From Megamerina dolium (lineage: Eukaryota > Arthropoda > Insecta > Diptera > Megamerinidae): a stretch of 64,000 nt of DNA. The notes under the pieces were generated by a model that was not told the origin of the DNA, did not search any database, and saw only the letters and a list, made by a program, of their open reading frames with translations. Shown one piece after another: positions 10,275-24,190 of the stretch; the first letter of the stretch is position 1; the number at the start of each line of letters is the position of its first letter. A program made the translations under genes and the position numbers. The stretch lies in the NCBI GenBank assembly GCA_963854835.1, contig OY978527.1:24146557-24210556 (forward strand), read 5' to 3'.

Positions 10275-13200
10275 ATGAAATCAATTCATTTTGAATTTAC
10301 TTGTTTGAGCCCCTTTAATACAATTTATTTTGTAAGCAATCTGCTTTTTTCACGATTTTTAATGAAAATAAAGGATTTTGAATTTGTCTTTTTCAAAAAT
10401 TTCATAAAAATTTGGTTTAGTCACAATTTGTAAATTTCACGATTTTCAATGAAATCAATTCATTTTGAATTTACTTGTTTGAGCCCCTTCAATACAATTT
10501 ATTTTGTAAGCAATCTGCTTTTTTCACGATTTTTAATGAAAATAATGGATTTTGAATTTGTCTTTTTCAGCAATTTCAAAAAAATTTGGTTTAGCCAAAA
10601 TTTGTAAATTTTACGATTTTCAATGAAATCAATTCATTTTGAATTTACTTGTTTGAGCCCCTTCAATACAACTTATTTTGTAAGCAATCTGCTTTTTTCA
10701 TGATTTTTAATGAAAATAATGGATTTTGAATTTGTCTTTTTCAGCAATTTCAAAAAAATTTTGTTTAGCCACAATTTGTAAATTTCACGATTTTCAATGA
10801 AATCAATTCATTTTGAATTTACTTGTTTGAGCCCCTTCAATACAATTTATTTTCTAACAATCTGTTTTTTTTCACTATTTTTAGTGAAAATAATGGATTT
10901 TGAATTTGCTTTTTTCAGCAATTTGTAAATTTCACGATTTTCAATGAAATCAATTCATTTTGAATTTACTTGTTTGAGCCCCTTCAATAGAATTTATTTT
11001 GTAAGCAATCGGCTTTTTTCACGATTTTTAGTGAAAATAATGGATTTTGAATTTGTCTTTTTCAGCAATTTCAAAAAAATTTTGTTTAGCCACAATTTGT
11101 AAATTTCACGATTTTCAATGAAATCAATTCATTTTGAATTTACTTGTTTGAGCCCCTTCAATACAATTTATTTTGTAAGCAATCTGCTTTTTTCACGATT
11201 TTTAGTGAAAATAATGGATTTTGAATTTGTCTCTTTCAGCAATTTCAAAATAATTTGGTTTAGCCACAATTTGTAAATTTCACGATTTTCAATGAAATCA
11301 ATTCATTTTGAATTTACTTGTTTGAGCCCCTTCAATACAATTTATTTTGTAAGCAATCTGCTTTTATCACGATTTTTAGTGAAAATAATGGATTTTGAAT
11401 TTCTTTTTCAAAAATTTCATAAAAATTTGGTTTAGCCACAATTTGTATTTTTCACGTTTTTCATTGAAATCAATTCATTTTGAATTTACTTGTTTGAGCC
11501 TCTTCAATACAATTTATTTTGTAAGCAATCTGCTTTTTTCACGATTTTTAGTGAAAATAATGGATTTTGAATTTGTCTTTTTCAGTAATTTCAAAAAAAT
11601 TTGGTTTAGCCACAATATGTATTTTTCACGTTTTTCAATGAAATCAATTCATTTTGAATTTACTTGTTTGAGCCCCTTCAATACAATTTATTTTGTAAGT
11701 AATATTCTTTTTTCACGATTTTTAGTGAAAATAATGGATTTTGAATTTGTCTTTTTCAAAAATTTCATAAAAATTTGGTTTAGCCACAATTTGTATTTTT
11801 CACGTTTTTCATTGAAATCAATTCATTTTGAATTTACTTGTTTGAGCCCCTTCAATACAATTTATTTTGTAAGTAATCTGCTTTTTTCACGATTTTTAGT
11901 GAAAATAATGGATTTTGAATTTGTCTTTTTCAGCAATTTCATAAAAATTTGGTTTAGCCACAATATGTATTTTTCACGTTTTTCAATGAAATCAATTCAT
12001 TTTGAATTTACTTGTTTGAGCCCCTTCAATACAATTTATTTTGTAAGCAATCTGCTTTTTTCACGATTTTTAATGAAAATAAAGGATTTTGAATTTGTCT
12101 TTTTCAAAAATTTCATAAAAATTTGGTTTAGTCACAATTTGTAAATTTTACGATTTTCAATGAAATCAATTAATTTTGAATTTACTTGTTTGAGCCCCTT
12201 TAATACAACTTATTTTGTAAGCAATCTGCTTTTTTCACGATTTTTAGTGAAAATAATGGATTTTGAATTTGTCTTTTTCAGCAATTTCAAAATAATTTGG
12301 TTTAGCTACAATTTGTAAATTTCACGATTTTCAATGAAATCAATTCATTTTGAATTTACTTGTTTGAGCCCCTTCAATACAATTTATTTTGTAAGCAATC
12401 TGCTTTTTTCACGATTTTTAGTGAAAATAATGGATTTTGAATTTGTCTCTTTCAGCAATTTCAAAATAATTTGGTTTAGCCACAATTTGTAAATTTCACG
12501 ATTTTCAATGAAATCAATTCATTTTGAATTTACTTGTTTGAGCCCCTTCAATACAATTTATTTTGTAAGCAATCTGCTTTTTTCACGATTTTTAGTGAAT
12601 ATAATGGATTTTGAATTTGTCTTTTTCAGCAATTTCATAAAAATTTGGTTTAGCCACAATATGTATTTTTCACGTTTTTCAATGAAATCAATTCATTTTG
12701 AATTTACTTGTTTGAGCCCCTTCAATACAATTTATTTTGTAAGCAATCTGCTTTTTTCACGATTTTTAGTGAAAATAATGGATTTTGAATTTGTCTCTTT
12801 CAGCAATTTCAAAATAATTTGGTTTAGCCACAATTTGTAAATTTCACGATTTTCAATGAAATCAATTCATTTTGAATTTACTTGTTTGAGCCCCTTCAAT
12901 ACAATTTATTTTGTAAGCAATCTGCTTTTATCACGATTTTTAGTGAAAATAATGGATTTTGAATTTGTCTTTTTCAAAAATTTCATAAAAATTTGGTTTA
13001 GCCACAATTTGTATTTTTCACGTTTTTCATTGAAATCAATTCATTTTGAATTTACTTGTTTGAGCCTCTTCAATACAATTTATTTTCTAACAATCTGTTT
13101 TTTTCACTATTTTTAGTGAAAATAATGGATTTTGAATTTGCTTTTTTCAGAAATTTGTAAATTTCACGATTTTCAATGAAATCAATTCATTTTGAATTTA

Positions 13201-14850
13201 CTTGTTTGAGCCCCTTCAATAGAATTTATTTTGTAAGCAATCTGCTTTTTTCACGATTTTTAGTGAAAATAATGGATTTTGAATTTGTCTTTTTCAGTAA
13301 TTTCAAAAAAATTTGGTTTAGCCACAATATGTATTTTTCACGTTTTTCAATGAAATCAATTCATTTTGAATTTACTTGTTTGAGCCCCTTCAATACAATT
13401 TATTTTGTAAGTAATATTCTTTTTTCACGATTTTTAGTGAAAATAATGGATTTTGAATTTGTCTTTTTCAAAAATTTCATAAAAATTTGGTTTAGCCACA
13501 ATTTGTATTTTTCACGTTTTTCATTGAAATCAATTCATTTTGAATTTACTTGTTTGAGCCCCTTCAATACAATTTATTTTGTAAGTAATCTGCTTTTTTC
13601 ACGATTTTTAGTGAAAATAATGGATTTTGAATTTGTCTTTTTCAGCAATTTCATAAAAATTTGGTTTAGCCACAATATGTATTTTTCACGTTTTTCAATG
13701 AAATCAATTCATTTTGAATTTACTTGTTTGAGCCCCTTCAATACAATTTATTTTGTAAGCAATCTGCTTTTTTCACGATTTTTAATGAAAATAAAGGATT
13801 TTGAATTTGTCTTTTTCAAAAATTTCATAAAAATTTGGTTTAGTCACAATTTGTAAATTTTACGATTTTCAATGAAATCAATTAATTTTGAATTTACTTG
13901 TTTGAGCCCCTTTAATACAACTTATTTTGTAAGCAATCTGCTTTTTTCACGATTTTTAGTGAAAATAATGGATTTTGAATTTGTCTTTTTCAGCAATTTC
14001 AAAATAATTTGGTTTAGCTACAATTTGTAAATTTCACGATTTTCAATGAAATCAATTCATTTTGAATTTACTTATTTGAGCCCCTTCAATACAATTTATT
14101 TTGTAAGTAATATTCTTTTTTCACGATTTTTAGTGAATATAATGGATTTTGAATTTGTCTTTTTCAGCAATTTCATAAAAATTTGGTTTAGCCACAATAT
14201 GTATTTTTCACGTTTTTCAATGAAATCAATTCATTTTGAATTTACTTGTTTGAGCCCCTTCAATACAATTTATTTTGTAAGCAATCTGCTTTTTTCACGA
14301 TTTTTAGTGAAAATAATGGATTTTGAATTTGTCTCTTTCAGCAATTTCAAAATAATTTGGTTTAGCCACAATTTGTAAATTTCACGATTTTCAATGAAAT
14401 CAATTCATTTTGAATTTACTTGTTTGAGCCCCTTCAATACAATTTATTTTGTAAGCAATCTGCTTTTATCACGATTTTTAGTGAAAATAATGGATTTTGA
14501 ATTTGTCTTTTTCAAAAATTTCATAAAAATTTGGTTTAGCCACAATTTGTATTTTTCACGTTTTTCATTGAAATCAATTCATTTTGAATTTACTTGTTTG
14601 AGCCTCTTCAATACAATTTATTTTCTAACAATCTGTTTTTTTCACTATTTTTAGTGAAAATAATGGATTTTGAATTTGCTTTTTTCAGAAATTTGTAAAT
14701 TTCACGATTTTCAATGAAATCAATTCATTTTGAATTTACTTGTTTGAGCCCCTTCAATAGAATTTATTTTGTAAGCAATCGGCTTTTTTCACGATTTTTA
14801 GTGAAAATAATGGATTTTGAATTTGTCTTTTTCAGCAATTTCAAAAAAAT

Positions 14851-16100
14851 TTGGTTTAGCCAAAATTTGTAAATTTTACGATTTTCAATGAAATCAATTC
14901 ATTTTGAATTTACTTGTTTGAGCCCCTTTAATACAATTTATTTTGTAAGCAATCTGCTTTTTTCACGATTTTTAGTGAAAATAATGGATTTTGAATTTGT
15001 CTTTTTCAGCAATTTCAAAAAAATTTGGTTTAGCTACAATTTGTAAATTTCACGATTTTCAATGAAATCAATTAATTTTGAATTTACTTGTTTGAGCCCC
15101 TTTAATACAACTTATTTTGTAAGCAATCTGCTTTTTTCACGATTTTTAATGAAAATAATGGATTTTGAATTTGTCTTTTTCAGCAATTTCATAAAAATTT
15201 TTTTTAGCCACAATTTGTAAATTTCACGATTTTCATTGAAATCAATTCATTTTGAATTTACTTGTTTGAGCCCCTTCAATACGATTTATTTTGTAAGCAA
15301 TATGCTTTTTTCATGATTTTTAGTGAAAATAATGGATTTTGAATTTGTCTTTTTCAGCAATTTCATAAAAATTTGGTTTAGTCACAATTTGTAAATTTTA
15401 CGATTTTCAATGAAATCAATTCATTTTGAATTTACTTGTTTGAGCCCCTTCAATACAATTTATTTTGTAAGCAATTTTTTTTTTTCACGATTTTTAGTGA
15501 AAATAATGGATTTTGAATTTGTCTTTTTTAGCAATTTCAAAAAAATTTTTTTTAGCCACAATTTGTAAATTTCACGATTTTCATTGAAATCAATTCATTT
15601 TGAATTTACTTGTTTGAGCCCCTTCAATACAACTTATTTTGTAAGCAATCTGCTTTTTTCATGATTTTTAATGAAAATAATGGATTTTGAATTTGTCTTT
15701 TTCAGCAATTTCAAAAAAATTTGGTTTAGCCAAAATTTGTAAATTTTACGATTTTCAATGAAATCAATTCATTTTGAATTTACTTGTTTGAGCCCCTTTA
15801 ATACAATTTATTTTGTAAGCAATCTGCTTTTTTCACGATTTTTAGTGAAAATAATGGATTTTGAATTTGTCTTTTTCAGCAATTTCAAAAAAATTTGGTT
15901 TAGCTACAATTTGTAAATTTCACGATTTTCAATGAAATCAATTAATTTTGAATTTACTTGTTTGAGCCCCTTTAATACAACTTATTTTGTAAGCAATCTG
16001 CTTTTTTCACGATTTTTAATGAAAATAATGGATTTTGAATTTGTCTTTTTCAGCAATTTCATAAAAATTTGGTTTAGTCACAATTTGTAAATTTTACGAT
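14851..16100. repeat. Mixed monomer patch between blocks
   Basis: Satellite monomers continue here but no longer follow block A copy 2. Diagnostic variants include CAATACGATTT with GTAAGCAATATGC (near 15,280-15,310), long T-runs in CATAAAAATTTTTTTTAGCC (near 15,190), a T-run expansion near 15,475, and TTCATTGAA in place of TTCAATGAA. Several of these also occur near 35,460-35,590 and 39,600-39,730. The patch appears to be a mosaic of monomer types from elsewhere in the array. Confidence 0.7.
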
Positions 16101-16774
16101 TTTCAATGAAATCAATTAATTTTGAATTTACTTGTTTGAGCCCCTTTAATACAACTTATTTTGTAAGCAATCTGCTTTTTTCACGATTTTTAGTGAAAAT
16201 AATGGATTTTGAATTTGTCTTTTTCAGCAATTTCAAAATAATTTGGTTTAGCTACAATTTGTAAATTTCACGATTTTCAATGAAATCAATTAATTTTGAA
16301 TTTACTTGTTTGAGCCCCTTCAATACAATTTATTTTGTAAGTAATCTGCTTTTTTCACGATTTTTAGTGAAAATAATGGATTTTGAATTTGTCTTTTTCA
16401 GCAATTTCATAAAAATTTGGTTTAGCCACAATATGTATTTTTCACGTTTTTCAATGAAATCAATTCATTTTGAATTTACTTGTTTGAGCCCCTTCAATAC
16501 AATTTATTTTGTAAGTAATCTGCTTTTTTCACGATTTTTAGTGAAAATAATGGATTTTGAATTTGTCTTTTTCAGCAATTTCATAAAAATTTGATTTAGC
16601 CACAATATGTATTTTTCACGTTTTTCAATGAAATCAATTCATTTTGAATTTACTTGTTTGAGCCCCTTCAATACAATTTATTTTGTAAGTAATATTCTTT
16701 TTTCACGATTTTTAGTGAATATAATGGATTTTGAATTTGCTTTTTTCAGCAATTTGTAAATTTCACGATTTTCA

Positions 16775-16921
16775 ATGAAATCAATTCATTTTGAATTTAC
16801 TTGTTTGAGCCCCTTTAATACAATTTATTTTGTAAGTAATATTCTTTTTTCACGATTTTTAGTGAATATAATGGATTTTGAATTTGCTTTTTTCAGCAAT
16901 TTGTAAATTTCACGATTTTCA
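16775..16921. repeat. 147-bp short monomer (GTAAG class)
   Basis: This copy has only the 27-bp deletion and keeps GTAAG, giving a 147-bp interval to the next start at 16,922. The deleted interval is flanked by CAATTT in the intact monomer, consistent with slippage between short direct repeats. Forty or so copies share the deletion, so one event followed by amplification is likelier than many independent deletions. Confidence 0.9.
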
Positions 16922-17186
16922 ATGAAATCAATTCATTTTGAATTTACTTGTTTGAGCCCCTTTAATACAATTTATTTTGTAAGCAATCTGCTTTTTTCAC
17001 GATTTTTAGTGAAAATAATGGATTTTGAATTTGCTTTTTTGTTTGAGCCCCTTCAATACAATTTATTTTGTAAGCAATCTGCTTTTTTCACGATTTTTAA
17101 TGAAAATAATGGATTTTGAATTTGTCTTTTTCAGCAATTTCAAAAAAATTTTGTTTAGCCAAAATTTGTTAATTTTACGCTTTTTA
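16922..17186. repeat. Monomer pair shortened by 83 bp
   Basis: The interval to the next start is 265 bp instead of 348. The junction GAATTTGCTTTTTTGTTTGAG joins half B to the matching part of the next half A, roughly one half-unit (87 bp) out of register. Copies with the same junction are at 40,839, 48,068, 50,565 and 58,636. The loss is not a multiple of three, so it shifts the open frame. Confidence 0.9.
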
Positions 17187-20100
17187 ATGAAATCAATTCA
17201 TTTTGAATTTACTTGTTTGAGCCCCTTCAATACAATTTATTTTGTAAGTAATCTGCTTTTTTCACGATTTTTAGTGAAAATAATGGATTTTGAATTTGTC
17301 TTTTTCAGCAATTTCATAAATATTTGGTTTAGCCACAATATGTATTTTTCACGTTTTTCAATGAAATCAATTCATTTTGAATTTACTTGTTTGAGCCCCT
17401 TCAATACAATTTATTTTGTAAGCAATCTGCTTTTTTCACGATTTTTAATGAAAATAATGGATTTTGAATTTGTCTTTTTCAGCAATTTCAAAAAAATTTT
17501 GTTTAGCCAAAATTTGTTAATTTTACGCTTTTTAATGAAATCAATTCATTTTGAATTTACTTGTTTGAGCCCCTTCAATACAATTTATTTTGTAAGCAAT
17601 CTGCTTTTTTCACGATTTTTAGTTAAAGTAATGGATTTTGAATTTGCTTTTTTCAACCTTCTCAAAAAAATTTGTTTTGACCACAATTTGTATTTTTCAC
17701 GTTTTTCAATGAAATCAATTCGTTTTGAATTTACTTGTTTGAGCCCCTTCAATACAATTTATTTTCTAACAATCTGTTTTTTTCACTATTTTTAGTGAAA
17801 ATAATGGATTTTGAATTTGCTTTTTTCAGCAATTTGTAAATTTCACGATTTTCAATGAAATCAATTCATTTTGAATTTACTTGTTTGAGCCCCTTCAATA
17901 CAATTTATTTTGTAAGCAATCTGATTTTTTTACGATTTTTAGTGAAAAAAATAAATTTTGAATTTGTCTTTTTCATCAATTTCAAAATAATTTGGTTTAG
18001 CCACAATTTGTAGTTTTCACGATTTTCAATGAAATCAATTCATTTTGAATTTACTTGTTTGAGCCCCTTTAATACAATTTATTTTGTAAGCAATCTGCTT
18101 TTTTCACGATTTTTAGTGAAAATAATGGATTTTGAATTTGCTTTTTTCAGCAATTTCAAAAAAATTTGGTTCAGCTACAATTTGTAAATTTTACGATTTT
18201 CAATGAAATCAATTCATTTTGAATTTACTTGTTTGAGCCCCTTCAATACAATTTATTTTGTAAGTAATCTGCTTTTTTCACGATTTTTAGTGAAAATAAT
18301 GGATTTTGAATTTGTCTTTTTCAGCAATTTCATAAAAATTTGGTTTAGCCACAATATGTATTTTTCACGTTTTTCAATGAAATCAATTCATTTTGAATTT
18401 ACTTGTTTGAGCCCCTTCAATACAATTTATTTTGTAAGCAATCTGCTTTTTTCACGATTTTTAATGAAAATAATGGATTTTGAATTTGTCTTTTTCAGCA
18501 ATTTCAAAAAAATTTTGTTTAGCCAAAATTTGTTAATTTTACGCTTTTTAATGAAATCAATTCATTTTGAATTTACTTGTTTGAGCCCCTTCAATACAAT
18601 TTATTTTGTAAGCAATCTGCTTTTTTCACGATTTTTAGTTAAAGTAATGGATTTTGAATTTGCTTTTTTCAACCTTCTCAAAAAAATTTGTTTTGACCAC
18701 AATTTGTATTTTTCACGTTTTTCAATGAAATCAATTCATTTTGAATTTACTTGTTTGAGCACCTTCAATACAATTTATTTTCTAACAATCTGTTTTTTTC
18801 ACTATTTTTAGTGAAAATAATGGATTTTGAATTTGCTTTTTTCAGCAATTTGTAAATTTCACGATTTTCAATGAAATCAATTCATTTTGAATTTACTTGT
18901 TTGAGCCCCTTCAATACAATTTATTTTGTAAGCAATCTGCTTTTTTCACGATTTTTAATGAAAATAATGGATTTTGAATTTGTCTTTTTCAGCAATTTCA
19001 AAAAAATTTGGTTTAGCCAAAATTTGTAAATTTTACGATTTTCAATGAAATCAATTCATTTTGAATTTACTTGTTTGAGCCCCTTCAATACAACTTATTT
19101 TGTAAGCAATCTGCTTTTTTCATGATTTTTAATGAAAATAATGGATTTTGAATTTGTCTTTTTCAGCAATTTCAAAAAAATTTGGTTTATCCAAAATTTG
19201 TAAATTTTACGATTTTCAATGAAATCAATTCATTTTGAATTTACTTGTTTGAGCCCCTTTAATACAATTTATTTTGTAAGCAATCTGCTTTTTTCACGAT
19301 TTTTAGTGAAAATAATGGATTTTGAATTTGTCTTTTTCAGCAATTTCAAAAAAATTTGGTTTAGCCAAAATTTGTAAATTTTACGATTTTCAATGAAATC
19401 AATTCATTTTGAATTTACTTGTTTGAGCCCCTTCAATACAATTTATTTTGTAAGTAATATTCTTTTTTCACGATTTTTAGTGAATATAATGGATTTTGAA
19501 TTTGTCTTTTTCAGCAATTTCATAAAAATTTGGTTTAGCCACAATATGTATTTTTCACGTTTTTCAATGAAATCAATTCATTTTGAATTTACTTGTTTGA
19601 GCCCCTTCAATACAATTTATTTTGTAAGCAATCTGCTTTTTTCACGATTTTTAATGAAAATAATGGATTTTGAATTTGTCTTTTTCAGCAATTTCAAAAA
19701 AATTTTGTTTAGCCAAAATTTGTTAATTTTACGCTTTTTAATGAAATCAATTCATTTTGAATTTACTTGTTTGAGCCCCTTCAATACAATTTATTTTGTA
19801 AGCAATCTGCTTTTTTCACGATTTTTAGTTAAAGTAATGGATTTTGAATTTGCTTTTTTCAACCTTCTCAAAAAAATTTGTTTTGACCACAATTTGTATT
19901 TTTCACGTTTTTCAATGAAATCAATTCATTTTGAATTTACTTGTTTGAGCACATTCAATACAATTTATTTTCTAACAATCTGTTTTTTTCACTATTTTTA
20001 GTGAAAATAATGGATTTTGAATTTGCTTTTTTCAGCAATTTGTAAATTTCACGATTTTCAATGAAATCAATTCATTTTGAATTTACTTGTTTGAGCCCCT

Positions 20101-21050
20101 TCAATACAACTTATTTTGTAAGCAATCTGCTTTTTTCATGATTTTTAATGAAAATAATGGATTTTGAATTTGTCTTTTTCAGCAATTTCAAAAAAATTTG
20201 GTTTAGCCAAAATTTGTAAATTTTACGATTTTCAATGAAATCAATTCATTTTGTTTTTACTTGTTTGAGCCCCTTTAATACAATTTATTTTGTAAGCAAT
20301 CTGCTTTTTTCACGATTTTTAGTGAAAATAATGGATTTTGAATTTGTCTTTTTCAGCAATTTCAAAAAAATTTGGTTTAGCCAAAATTTGTAAATTTTAC
20401 GATTTTCAATGAAATCAATTCATTTTGAATTTACTTGTTTGAGCCCCTTCAATACAATTTATTTTGTAAGTAATATTCTTTTTTCACGATTTTTAGTGAA
20501 TATAATGGATTTTGAATTTGTCTTTTTCAGCAATTTCATAAAAATTTGGTTTAGCCACAATATGTATTTTTCACGTTTTTCAATGAAATCAATTCATTTT
20601 GAATTTACTTGTTTGAGCCCCTTCAATACAATTTATTTTGTAAGCAATCTGCTTTTTTCACGATTTTTAATGAAAATAATGGATTTTGAATTTGTCTTTT
20701 TCAGCAATTTCAAAAAAATTTTGTTTAGCCAAAATTTGTTAATTTTACGCTTTTTAATGAAATCAATTCATTTTGAATTTACTTGTTTGAGCCCCTTCAA
20801 TACAATTTATTTTGTAAGCAATCTGCTTTTTTCACGATTTTTAGTTAAAGTAATGGATTTTGAATTTGCTTTTTTCAACCTTCTCAAAAAAATTTGTTTT
20901 GACCACAATTTGTATTTTTCACGTTTTTCAATGAAATCAATTCATTTTGAATTTACTTGTTTGAGCCCCTTCAATACAATTTATTTTCTAACAATCTGTT
21001 TTTTTCACTATTTTTAGTGAAAATAATGGATTTTGAATTTGCTTTTTTCA

Positions 21051-22268
21051 GCAATTTCAAAAAAATTTGGTTCAGCTACAATTTGTAAATTTTACGATTT
21101 TCAATGAAATCAATTCATTTTGAATTTACTTGTTTGAGCCCCTTCAATACAATTTATTTTGTAAGTAATCTGCTTTTTTCACGATTTTTAGTGAAAATAA
21201 TGGATTTTGAATTTGTCTTTTTCAGCAATTTCATAAAAATTTGGTTTAGCCACAATATGTATTTTTCACGTTTTTCAATGAAATCAATTCATTTTGAATT
21301 TACTTGTTTGAGCCCCTTCAATACAATTTATTTTGTAAGCAATCTGCTTTTTTCACGATTTTTAATGAAAATAATGGATTTTGAATTTGTCTTTTTCAGC
21401 AATTTCAAAAAAATTTTGTTTAGCCAAAATTTGTTAATTTTACGCTTTTTAATGAAATCAATTCATTTTGAATTTACTTGTTTGAGCCCCTTCAATACAA
21501 TTTATTTTGTAAGCAATCTGCTTTTTTCACGATTTTTAGTTAAAGTAATGGATTTTGAATTTGCTTTTTTCAACCTTCTCAAAAAAATTTGTTTTGACCA
21601 CAATTTGTAAATTTCACGATTTTCAATGAAATCAATTCATTTTGAATTTACTTGTTTGAGCCCCTTCAATACAATTTATTTTGTAAGCAGTCTGCTTTTT
21701 TCACGGTTTTTAGTGAAAATAATGGATTTTGAATTTGTCTTTTTCAGCAATTTCATAAAAATTTGGTTTAGCCACAATATGTATTTTTCACGTTTTTCAA
21801 TGAAATCAATTCATTTTGAATTTACTTGTTTGAGCCCCTTCAATACAATTTATTTTGTAAGCAATCTGCTTTTTTCACGATTTTTAATGAAAATAATGGA
21901 TTTTGAATTTGTCTTTTTCAGCAATTTCAAAAAAATTTTGTTTAGCCAAAATTTGTTAATTTTACGCTTTTTAATGAAATCAATTCATTTTGAATTTACT
22001 TGTTTGAGCCCCTTCAATACAATTTATTTTGTAAGCAATCTGCTTTTTTCACGATTTTTAGTTAAAGTAATGGATTTTGAATTTGCTTTTTTCAACCTTC
22101 TCAAAAAAATTTGTTTTGACCACAATTTGTATTTTTCACGTTTTTCAATGAAATCAATTCATTTTGAATTTACTTGTTTGAGCCCCTTTAATACAATTTA
22201 TTTTGTAAGCAATCTGCTTTTTTCACGATTTTTAGTGAAAATAATGGATTTTGAATTTGCTTTTTTCA
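21051..22268. repeat. 1,218-bp local insertion (7x174) in block A copy 2
   Basis: Sequence from 21,051 recurs at 22,269, and the homology runs to about 21,752 and 22,970. The offset between the two copies of block A rises here from 17,656 to 18,874, a gain of exactly seven standard monomers relative to copy 1. This is the expected product of a single unequal exchange in register. Confidence 0.85.
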
Positions 22269-24034
22269 GCAATTTCAAAAAAATTTGGTTCAGCTACAAT
22301 TTGTAAATTTTACGATTTTCAATGAAATCAATTCATTTTGAATTTACTTGTTTGAGCCCCTTCAATACAATTTATTTTGTAAGTAATCTGCTTTTTTCAC
22401 GATTTTTAGTGAAAATAATGGATTTTGAATTTGTCTTTTTCAGCAATTTCATAAAAATTTGGTTTAGCCACAATATGTATTTTTCACGTTTTTCAATGAA
22501 ATCAATTCATTTTGAATTTACTTGTTTGAGCCCCTTCAATACAATTTATTTTGTAAGCAATCTGCTTTTTTCACGATTTTTAATGAAAATAATGGATTTT
22601 GAATTTGTCTTTTTCAGCAATTTCAAAAAAATTTTGTTTAGCCAAAATTTGTTAATTTTACGCTTTTTAATGAAATCAATTCATTTTGAATTTACTTGTT
22701 TGAGCCCCTTCAATACAATTTATTTTGTAAGCAATCTGCTTTTTTCACGATTTTTAGTTAAAGTAATGGATTTTGAATTTGCTTTTTTCAACCTTCTCAA
22801 AAAAATTTGTTTTGACCACAATTTGTAAATTTCACGATTTTCAATGAAATCAATTCATTTTGAATTTACTTGTTTGAGCCCCTTCAATACAATTTATTTT
22901 GTAAGCAGTCTGCTTTTTTCACGGTTTTTAGTGAAAATAATGGATTTTGAATTTGTCTTTTTCAGCAATTTCAAAATAATTTGGTTTAGCCACAATTTGT
23001 AGTTTTCACGATTTTCAATGAAATCAATTCATTTTGAATTTACTTGTTTGAGCCCCTTTAATACAATTTATTTTGTAAGCAATCTGCTTTTTTCACGATT
23101 TTTAGTGAAAATAATGGATTTTGAATTTGCTTTTTTCAGCAATTTCAAAAAAATTTGGTTTGGCTACAATTTGTAAATTTCACGATTTTCAATGAAATCA
23201 ATTCATTTTGAATTTACTTGTTTGAGCCCCTTCAATACAATTTATTTTGTAAGCAATCTGCTTTTTTCACCATTTTTAATGAAAATAATGGATTTTGAAT
23301 TTGTCTTTTTCAGCAATTTCCAAAAAAATTTGGTTTATCCAAAATTTGTAAATTTTACGATTTTCAATGAAATTAATTCATTTTGAATTTACTTGTTTGA
23401 GCCCCTTCAATACAATTTATTTTGTAAGCAATCTGCTTTTTTCACGATTTTTAATGAAAATAATGGATTTTGAATTTGTCTTTTTCAGCAATTTCAAAAA
23501 AATTTTGTTTAGCCAAAATTTGTTAATTTTACGATTTTTAATGAAATCAATTCATTTTGAATTTACTTGTTTGAGCCCCTTCAATACAATTTATTTTGTA
23601 AGCAATCTGCTTTTTTCACGATTTTTAGTTAAAGTAATGGATTTTGAATTTGCTTTTTTCAACCTTCTCAAAAAAATTTGTTTTGACCACAATTTGTATT
23701 TTTCACGTTTTTCAATGAAATCAATTCATTTTGAATTTACTTGTTTGAGCCCCTTCAATACAATTTATTTTCTAACAATCTGTTTTTTTCACTATTTTTA
23801 GTGAAAATAATGGATTTTGAATTTGCTTTTTTCAGCAATTTGTAAATTTCACGATTTTCAATGAAATCAATTCATTTTGAATTTACTTGTTTGAGCCCCT
23901 TCAATACAATTTATTTTGTAAACAATCTGATTTTTTTACGATTTTTAGTGAAAAAAATGGATTTTGAATTTGTCTTTTTCAGCAATTTCAAAATAATTTG
24001 GTTTAGCCACAATTTGTAGTTTTCACGATTTTCA

Positions 24035-24190
24035 ATGAAATCAATTCATTTTGAATTTACTTGTTTGAGCCTTTAATACAATTTATTTTGTAAGCATTTT
24101 TTAGTGAAAATAATGGATTTTGAATTTGCTTTTTTCAGCAATTTCAAAAAAATTTGGTTCAGCTACAATTTGTAAATTTCACGATTTTCA
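24035..24190. repeat. 156-bp monomer, second copy
   Basis: This is the duplicate of the 5,161 variant at an offset of 18,874, with both deletions identical. It is a useful landmark for aligning the two copies of block A. Confidence 0.9.

Larger units (their letters stand above)
1..14850. repeat. Higher-order block A, copy 1 (left-truncated)
   Basis: This stretch is colinear with 17,803-33,552. The order of diagnostic monomers is the same in both. The offset changes in steps that match gain or loss of whole monomers: 17,802 near the start, 18,874 from about 4,000 to 11,300, and 18,702 from about 12,850. One step is a 147-bp loss and one a 1,218-bp gain in copy 2. Another is a 174-bp loss near 12,334-12,507. 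Homology stops near 14,850, where TTGGTTTAGCC here faces TTTTGTTTAGCC in copy 2. The left end lies outside the window. Confidence 0.85.
16100..17802. repeat. Block B, copy 1
   Basis: This segment carries the ATCAATTAATTTT monomer, two GTAAGTAATCTGC monomers, a GTAAGTAATATTC monomer, the 147-bp short monomer and the 83-bp-deleted pair. It runs directly into block A copy 2. It matches 40,164 onward at an offset of 24,064, changing to 23,917 because one 147-bp monomer is absent there. Related copies start near 47,573, 50,070 and 58,141. Confidence 0.8.
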
